Source of the DNA: an uncultured Clostridia bacterium
GTDB lineage: Bacteria > Bacillota > Clostridia > Oscillospirales > Ruminococcaceae
Assembly: GCA_947631115.1 (NCBI GenBank)
Contig: CANRKB010000014.1
Span: 1-35,859, forward strand
Reading direction: 5' to 3'
DNA length: 35,859 nt
Shown: one piece after another, positions 31,686-35,859 of the stretch
How the letters are laid out: the number at the start of each line of letters is the position of its first letter
How positions within the stretch are numbered: position 1 is the first letter of the stretch
Made by a program: the position numbers and the translations under genes
The notes under the pieces: generated by a model
Database searches by the model: none
What the model was told of the DNA's origin: nothing
The model's input: only the letters and a program-made list of their open reading frames with translations

Positions 31686-31889
31686 TACAGTGTACAGGGT
31701 ACAGTGTAAAGTATGCAGTAGTAGGTGTCCGCCTTACGGCGGACATTATTGGATTGTTTTTGGACGATAGGCACACAAGAAGCCTTTTTACGGGTACATT
31801 CCAAAACGTTTCAGTCCGATAACAATCTAAATTCTATCCGCGAAGCGGATACCTTTGCTGTCCACTGTCCACTGTCCACTGTACACTTT
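31686..31889. repeat. Family B nested inverted repeat, copy 6
   Basis: A complete copy: GTACAGTGTAAAGT tandem, GTCCGCC/GGCGGAC hairpin, GATTGTTTTTGGACGATAGG, CACACAAGAAGCCTTTTT, AAAACGTTTCAGTCCG, AACAATCTAA, ATCCGCG/CGCGGAT-like hairpin and ACTGTCCACTGTCCACTGT. It is very close to copy 5 in the core. It fills the gap 31614-31923. Confidence 0.88.
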
Positions 31890-31923
31890 CAATACCCCTC
31901 TGATTGAAAAAACAACGTTTCCT

Positions 31924-33195
31924 CTATTTCAACTTTTCCAGTATCTTCAACGCTTCCTCATGCCCTGCCGCCGCGGCAAGGGAAAAGTATTCACGCGCCT
32001 TTTCTATGTCTTTCGGAACGTAAACCCCTTTTAAGTACATAACGCCTAAATTGTATCTGGCAATATCCGAATTTCCGTCAGCCGCCATTTTGAAATATCT
32101 GAACGCCTCGGCAGGATCTTTCGCCGTGCCGTTTCCTGTGTACAGGCATTTCCCGTAGGAGCATTGCGCCTGGACGTGTCCGAGGTCTGCGGCGCGCTTG
32201 TAGTAGCTTGCCGCGCCGACGGGATCCTTGTTAGCAAGACACTGCCGCGCGTTTTGATACAATATCTCCCCGCTGTTTATTGCCATATCGGGAACTTCAA
32301 GCCCCGCCGTTTCCGAATACAGACCGCTTTCGGCGATATGCCTTCTCCATTTTTCGGCTACGCTCCTGTCGCGGTCTACGTAAATTCCCTTTTCATAACA
32401 CTTCGCGATAAGCTCGGCGGCTTCTTTACAGCCGCGCTCCGCGGCTTTCATAAAATGCTCGTAAGCTTTATGCTCGTCATGCTCGCAGGCAATGCCCTCG
32501 GTGTAAAAATAGCCTATGAAATAATCAGCCTGCGGTATGCCCTTTTCGGCGGCTTTTAATAACCATTCCCGCGCTTTTTGTGCGTCAGGCTCGCCGCCGC
32601 GTCCCTCAAGCCTGTAAATTCCCGCATAATAAGCAGCCTCGGCATGCCCCTGAAAAGCGGCGGCTTCAAACCGAAAAAGCGCCTTTTCATATTCTCCGAG
32701 CCTGTCCGAATGTCGCGCGAGGGCGTATTGCTCGCCCGCGTCGGTTATGCCCGCCGACTCCGTTTCTTTAAGCATTGACAGCGTTTTGCCGTCGAGAGTG
32801 AACTTGCACCCGACCGCTTTTCCGACCGCGCCGATCATGTTTATCGCAATATCCGCGCTTACGCCTATTTCATTGTGCAAGACCCTTATCTGCTTTTCGG
32901 CTTCGGCGCGGCGAATTTCCGCAGCATTATTGCGGACGGAGTAAAGCTTCTGCACGCAGCCGCAACATTCCGCAACGGCAAGATGTTTTCTATACGCGTC
33001 CTCTTTCGGGAAAAGATCGGCGAATAACGCATTAGCTTTTCGCTTGTCAAGGAGCGCCTCCGCGCCGAATTTATCGGCAATAAAGCTGAGCATGCCCTCA
33101 AAGTCCGAAACGGCGTTTCCGTCGGGAGTGTGAACGGTGCCGCAAAATTTACAGCAAAATCCCGAAATATTCTTTCCGCAGCGCTTGCAGATCAT
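31924..33195 (-). CDS. Zinc-ribbon protein with Sel1-like repeats
   Basis: The product has 423 residues from ATG 33195, with GGGGAGTGGTG upstream; codons further out are in the promoter. The N terminus is a zinc ribbon (CKRCG...CKFCG). A helical region follows, containing AECCGCVQKLYSVR. Sel1-type repeats start near residue 165 (GHAEAAYYAGIYRLEG, GIPQADYFIGYFYTEG, GHVQAQCSYGKCLYTG, IARYNLGVMYLKG). They form an alpha-solenoid that binds other proteins. It is most likely cytosolic, as no signal or membrane helix is seen. Its neighbours are a kinase/TerY-C group and another zinc-ribbon protein. Scaffold function is likely; the partner is unknown. Confidence 0.88.
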   Translation of the reverse strand: MICKRCGKNISGFCCKFCGTVHTPDGNAVSDFEGMLSFIADKFGAEALLDKRKANALFADLFPKEDAYRKHLAVAECCGCVQKLYSVRNNAAEIRRAEAEKQIRVLHNEIGVSADIAINMIGAVGKAVGCKFTLDGKTLSMLKETESAGITDAGEQYALARHSDRLGEYEKALFRFEAAAFQGHAEAAYYAGIYRLEGRGGEPDAQKAREWLLKAAEKGIPQADYFIGYFYTEGIACEHDEHKAYEHFMKAAERGCKEAAELIAKCYEKGIYVDRDRSVAEKWRRHIAESGLYSETAGLEVPDMAINSGEILYQNARQCLANKDPVGAASYYKRAADLGHVQAQCSYGKCLYTGNGTAKDPAEAFRYFKMAADGNSDIARYNLGVMYLKGVYVPKDIEKAREYFSLAAAAGHEEALKILEKLK

Positions 33196-33235
33196 TTTCA
33201 CCACTCCCCGATCTTTACTAAATACTTCACAATAT

Positions 33236-33264
33236 ATTGTACCACATATTTGAAAAAATGTCAA
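33236..33264 (-). promoter_or_regulatory. Promoter of the Sel1-repeat gene
   Basis: On the minus strand TTGACA (33259-33264) and TACAAT (33236-33241) are spaced by 17 bp, 40 bp before the ATG at 33195. It is divergent from the promoter at 33285. Confidence 0.92.
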
Positions 33265-33284
33265 CGAATTTTGAAGTTTAACTG

Positions 33285-33313
33285 TTGACAAAACCAAAGA
33301 TTTGTGATAAAAT
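33285..33313 (+). promoter_or_regulatory. Promoter of the 33416 gene
   Basis: TTGACA (33285-33290) and TAAAAT (33308-33313) with a 17-bp spacer. The start site near 33320 gives a leader of about 95 nt. Confidence 0.92.
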
Positions 33314-33363
33314 GGAAAATGACGGAAAAGGTCAATAACACAGGACTGTAGAAAAAGTCGGAT

Positions 33364-33400
33364 CTCGGGCTTTTATACAGCCCGAGAAAATTTTTTATTT
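33364..33400 (+). terminator. Attenuator-like hairpin in the 33416 leader
   Basis: CTCGGGCT (33364-33371) pairs with AGCCCGAG (33379-33386) around a 7-nt loop. AAAATTTTTTATTT follows, then AGGAGG before the ATG. It has terminator form and lies between promoter and gene, so it could limit read-through. No sensor sequence is recognised in the leader. Confidence 0.7.
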
Positions 33401-33415
33401 CAGGAGGATCTTTTT

Positions 33416-33946
33416 ATGAAAACTACATGGAGAAGAATTTTTTATGTTGTAATGATAGTAAACTTTCTTGTAGGCATTACGCTCACTATAATCAACACCG
33501 TAACCACAAAATATTTCCCCACATTCTTAAGCGGATTTATGGAGACGGTGCTCACGACGGCGTTCTTTTCGCTTATAATCGAGCATTTCCGCAATGTTGA
33601 AAAGGGAATAGACAGCGCGAACCGCAGAGCTTCGGGACAGCCCCAGCTCCCCGACAGCGCTTATTCCAGTACGCCTAATTTCATTCGCAAGTTTTTTGCA
33701 AGCCAGGCGGGAACTTCCCAGCCGAGTTACAACCAGTCTGCTCCGCGTCCCGCTCAGCCCGCACAGCCTGTTCAGCCTGTTCAACCCGCGCAGCCTGCGC
33801 AGCACGTTCAGCCTGTTCAACCCGCGCAGCCTGCGCAGCCCGTTCAGCCTGCCGCTCCTGCCGCAGACGCATGGACATGCAGCTGCGGAACGGTAAACGC
33901 AGGCGCGGCAAAGTTCTGCAAGAGCTGCGGAAAGCCGAAGCAGTGA
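33416..33946 (+). CDS. Membrane protein with proline-rich linker and C-terminal zinc ribbon
   Basis: The 176-residue protein has two predicted helices (about 8-28 and 38-60; IFYVVMIVNFLVGITLTI and FMETVLTTAFFSLII). A low-complexity stretch of PAQPVQP repeats spans about residues 112-145. The end WTCSCGTVNAGAAKFCKSCG is a zinc ribbon with two Cys pairs. The ribbon probably faces the cytosol on a flexible tether. The linker DNA repeats in near-identical 6- to 12-bp units, so its length may vary. Function is not known. The gene has its own promoter, an attenuator-like leader and a bidirectional terminator. Confidence 0.85.
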   Translation: MKTTWRRIFYVVMIVNFLVGITLTIINTVTTKYFPTFLSGFMETVLTTAFFSLIIEHFRNVEKGIDSANRRASGQPQLPDSAYSSTPNFIRKFFASQAGTSQPSYNQSAPRPAQPAQPVQPVQPAQPAQHVQPVQPAQPAQPVQPAAPAADAWTCSCGTVNAGAAKFCKSCGKPKQ

Positions 33947-34012
33947 TGGCAGTGTAGAGTATTCAGTAAAAGTATTCGCTTCGAGGATAGGATCTGATTG
34001 TTTTTAAATCAA
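33947..34012 (+). repeat. Family B fragment
   Basis: GCAGTGTAGAGTATTCAGT, then a degraded GTATTCGCTTCGAGGATA and GATTGTTTTT, are the left part of a family B element. They begin 1 bp after the stop codon of the 33416 gene. Confidence 0.65.
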
Positions 34013-34017
34013 AAGTT

Positions 34018-34055
34018 TTCCCTCTCAACGAAAATCATTGAGAGGGAATTTTTAT
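34018..34055. terminator. Bidirectional terminator between convergent genes
   Basis: TTCCCTCTCAA (34018-34028) pairs with TTGAGAGGGAA (34038-34048) around a 9-nt loop. T5 follows on the plus strand and CTTTTG on the minus strand. It overlaps the stop codon of the minus-strand gene at 34052. Confidence 0.88.
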
Positions 34056-34978
34056 TCATCAATTACCGTTTCTTCGGGAGCGTCAGTTGCTGCCTCTTTC
34101 GCTATTTCGTCGAAATTCAAAAGATCTTTTGCAGCGTCTGCGGTCATATTATTGTCGGTGTCCGAAGTTGTTGCAAGAGGCGTTGAACGCAGGTTTTTCT
34201 TTAACCGTGAACAGGACGGTGCAAAGGTTGCGAGAGTAAGTCCGCCGTTTACAACTCCGCCTACTATCGGAACGGCTTTTGAAACACCTTTTGCGAAGAT
34301 CTCTTTTGTCATATGTATGCCTATGGTAGTCGCAACTTTTTTTACTATCGGATAAATAACGCCCTTTGTCAGTGCCTTATGAACAAGGCTTTTAGCGACT
34401 TTTTGAGAAAACGCCGCAGCTATTTTCTGAACGGCTTGGTGAGCGGCATTAACTCCAAAGGCTACGCCTATCTGAAGAATAAGCAGATTGAGCGTTTCGT
34501 CGTTTATGTTTCCTCCCTCTGCGCGTACATCAAACTGTGGCCAACCGTAAATATATGCGACCTTCTGAAGAACTCTCAGCAAATGCCCGAAATATTGTAC
34601 AACATCAACGGGAATTGTAGCCGCCACCGCCACGCCGCCCGGAATTCCCGCGGCAACGGCAATAGCTGTTGTCTGCGTTGATTCGACCTTTACGGCGCTG
34701 TTTGCTATCCTATCCGCAAGTTTAAGCGGAATTCCTGCTTGTGCGGGTGTTGTGTCAATAGCTTTTTGGACTTGTTCTTCGGAATAGAAATTAGACAGCT
34801 CGTTTCTTAAATATTTTTCGCGGTCAATATATATCCCCGGCATGCTCATAACGTGCGCGATAATGTTCGGAAGATTATCGGCAATGGAGTCCTGCATATC
34901 TTCTATTTTTGTCTTTGTCTTTTGTTGAACATTTACAAATGTATCCTTGACATTTTTCGGCAATTGTTTTAATCCCAT
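34052..34978 (-). CDS. EcsC-family-like protein
   Basis: The 308-residue protein has a segment AAGIPGGVAVAATIPVDVVQYFGHLLRVLQKVAYIYGWP, which resembles the EcsC family (PF12787). That family takes its name from the third gene of the Bacillus ecs ABC locus but often stands alone. The protein is Ala/Val-rich, with several weakly hydrophobic helices (about 105-150, 165-190, 235-265), and has an acidic C terminus. It could associate with the membrane. The role is unknown. GGAGG before the ATG at 34978 is strong, and it lies 21 bp after the next upstream gene, so the two form an operon. Confidence 0.7.
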   Translation of the reverse strand: MGLKQLPKNVKDTFVNVQQKTKTKIEDMQDSIADNLPNIIAHVMSMPGIYIDREKYLRNELSNFYSEEQVQKAIDTTPAQAGIPLKLADRIANSAVKVESTQTTAIAVAAGIPGGVAVAATIPVDVVQYFGHLLRVLQKVAYIYGWPQFDVRAEGGNINDETLNLLILQIGVAFGVNAAHQAVQKIAAAFSQKVAKSLVHKALTKGVIYPIVKKVATTIGIHMTKEIFAKGVSKAVPIVGGVVNGGLTLATFAPSCSRLKKNLRSTPLATTSDTDNNMTADAAKDLLNFDEIAKEAATDAPEETVIDE

Positions 34979-34999
34979 TTTATCTTACCTCCGATTCTT

Positions 35000-35551
35000 T
35001 TATGATTTTGAAGCGCCCGATATTTTAGCTTTTTTACTTGCAATGATAAGCAAAACAGCTCCCACGAGCGTTACAGCCGCGCCAATAAAGAAGAAGTAAT
35101 TTCCATAGCCCCAGTCATACATACTGTTTTCAATCGTTCCCCTGTCTTTAAAGTCAAACCTCATTATAAAAATAACTATCAATGTCAGAACGTCAAAAAC
35201 CGCCAGAGGGATACCCTTTTTTATCAGCGCAAATATTGCACAAAGCAATGTGAAAACTGCATACAAGCAAAACAAGACTATACAGATAACAGAGATCGTT
35301 TGGTTCTGACCCGAATAATTTGACACCCCATATGCGTAGATCCTGAAAAATTCAAGCAGCGAAATGTCGGCAGCCTCGCCGTTTGTCATACCGACCTCTT
35401 CGGAATACATTCTATCGGCGTTGTTTGTCAGAAATTCTCTGTATTCGTCTTTTGCCGCCGCGAACGGCAGAAAGAAAGCCGCAATAAGCAATATCACGCC
35501 AAGCAGCGCTATAACCATAAAAACTATCCGATTTGTTTTACCTTTGCCCAT
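35000..35551 (-). CDS. Four-helix membrane protein of unknown function
   Basis: From ATG 35551 the product has 183 residues. GGAAAGGAAA lies upstream. An apparent extension to 35668 would translate a leader hairpin and is rejected. Helices are at about 9-30, 85-107, 113-133 and 152-174. A soluble loop of about 50 residues between the first two contains NNADRMYSEE. A short basic tail ends it (SKKAKISGASKS). I recognise no family. It is first in a two-gene unit with the EcsC-like protein. Confidence 0.8.
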   Translation of the reverse strand: MGKGKTNRIVFMVIALLGVILLIAAFFLPFAAAKDEYREFLTNNADRMYSEEVGMTNGEAADISLLEFFRIYAYGVSNYSGQNQTISVICIVLFCLYAVFTLLCAIFALIKKGIPLAVFDVLTLIVIFIMRFDFKDRGTIENSMYDWGYGNYFFFIGAAVTLVGAVLLIIASKKAKISGASKS

Positions 35552-35623
35552 AATTATTTTTCCTTTCCGTTGGTATTTCCAAGCCAACTCCCATAAAATA
35601 AAAAAATGCAAAGCTCCGATCGC

Positions 35624-35720
35624 TGCGACGCAATTTCTTTCCAAAGTATACGGAAATAGAGCATGCACTTTTACCTATAGGCAAAGTGTACACTTTGGAA
35701 AATATGAAATTACGTCGCAA
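35624..35720 (-). promoter_or_regulatory. Long imperfect hairpin in the 35551 gene leader
   Basis: TGCGACGCAATTTC...CCAAAGTATAC (35624-35651) is the inverted repeat of GTGTACACTTTGG...GAAATTACGTCGCA (35686-35720), with a 4-nt bulge and a 34-nt loop. It starts at about the transcription start. A perfect 16-bp palindrome, CAAAGTGTACACTTTG, is nested at 35682-35697. Confidence 0.75.
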
Positions 35721-35724
35721 TTGC

Positions 35725-35753
35725 ATTATATCATATTTGTAAATTCTTGTCAA
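35725..35753 (-). promoter_or_regulatory. Promoter of the 35551-34052 unit
   Basis: On the minus strand TTGACA (35748-35753) and TATAAT (35725-35730) are spaced by 17 bp. The start site near 35718 gives a leader of about 165 nt. The last 100 bases of the window show no gene. Confidence 0.92.
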
Positions 35754-35859
35754 TAGTTTTAAACCGAATACAGTAAATAACCGTGTACGTTTGTCAATGA
35801 TATGTTACACTTTTCTCAAAAAAATATGATGTTAATAACTTTGAACGAAATCAGCTGCT

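Overview
The window looks like chromosomal DNA of a mid-GC Clostridia-type Firmicute, probably an uncultured gut relative of the Oscillospirales/Ruminococcaceae. This is inferred, not computed. The grounds are purine-rich AGGAGG ribosome sites, textbook sigma-A promoters with 17-bp spacers, an HPr with both His15 and Ser46, ECF-type transport, a LysM/G5/M23 wall hydrolase, a class Ic aminotransferase and a sortase-like tail. No phage, insertion sequence, CRISPR array, rRNA or tRNA gene was seen.

Layout. 1-525: a terminator and an intergenic palindrome cluster. 526-1776(-): a CPA2 cation/proton antiporter. 1877-4732(+): three genes holding four copies of one membrane-plus-beta unit. The first two are joined at an A AAA AAC heptamer that would fuse them by a -1 frameshift. 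5023-7210(-): class Ic aminotransferase and SmpB. 7765-20448(+): the centrepiece. A small DUF4430 protein with its own promoter is followed by a cobalamin riboswitch with a terminator platform. Then come a small DNA-binding-like protein, two large surface proteins with alpha/alpha-toroid domains (one also with DUF4430), a membrane-tethered DUF4430 protein, and EcfT, a fused double EcfA and an S component. I read this as a Gram-positive corrinoid capture and import system built from the two domain types of animal transcobalamin/intrinsic factor. 21333-24810(-): a heterodimeric ABC exporter with one degenerate site. 25202-26971(-): an M23 peptidase. 27297-27560(-): HPr. 28481-31613(-): GNAT, an unusual Ser/Thr kinase, a HAD phosphatase and a TerY-C-like zinc protein. 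31924-33195(-): a zinc-ribbon/Sel1 protein. 33416-33946(+): a membrane zinc-ribbon protein. 34052-35551(-): an EcsC-like protein and a four-helix membrane protein.

Almost every intergenic gap is filled by short repeats. Family A is a string of perfect hairpins whose arms change between copies with compensatory substitutions. Family B is a 150-210-bp nested inverted repeat flanked by ACAGTGT/ACTGTAC tandems. Family C is CTAGAGG/CTAGAAG tandems that often supply or touch the stop codon of the neighbouring gene. Two family-A copies lie inside the riboswitch-controlled cluster.

All functional names come from reading motifs by eye. No database search, alignment or folding program was run.
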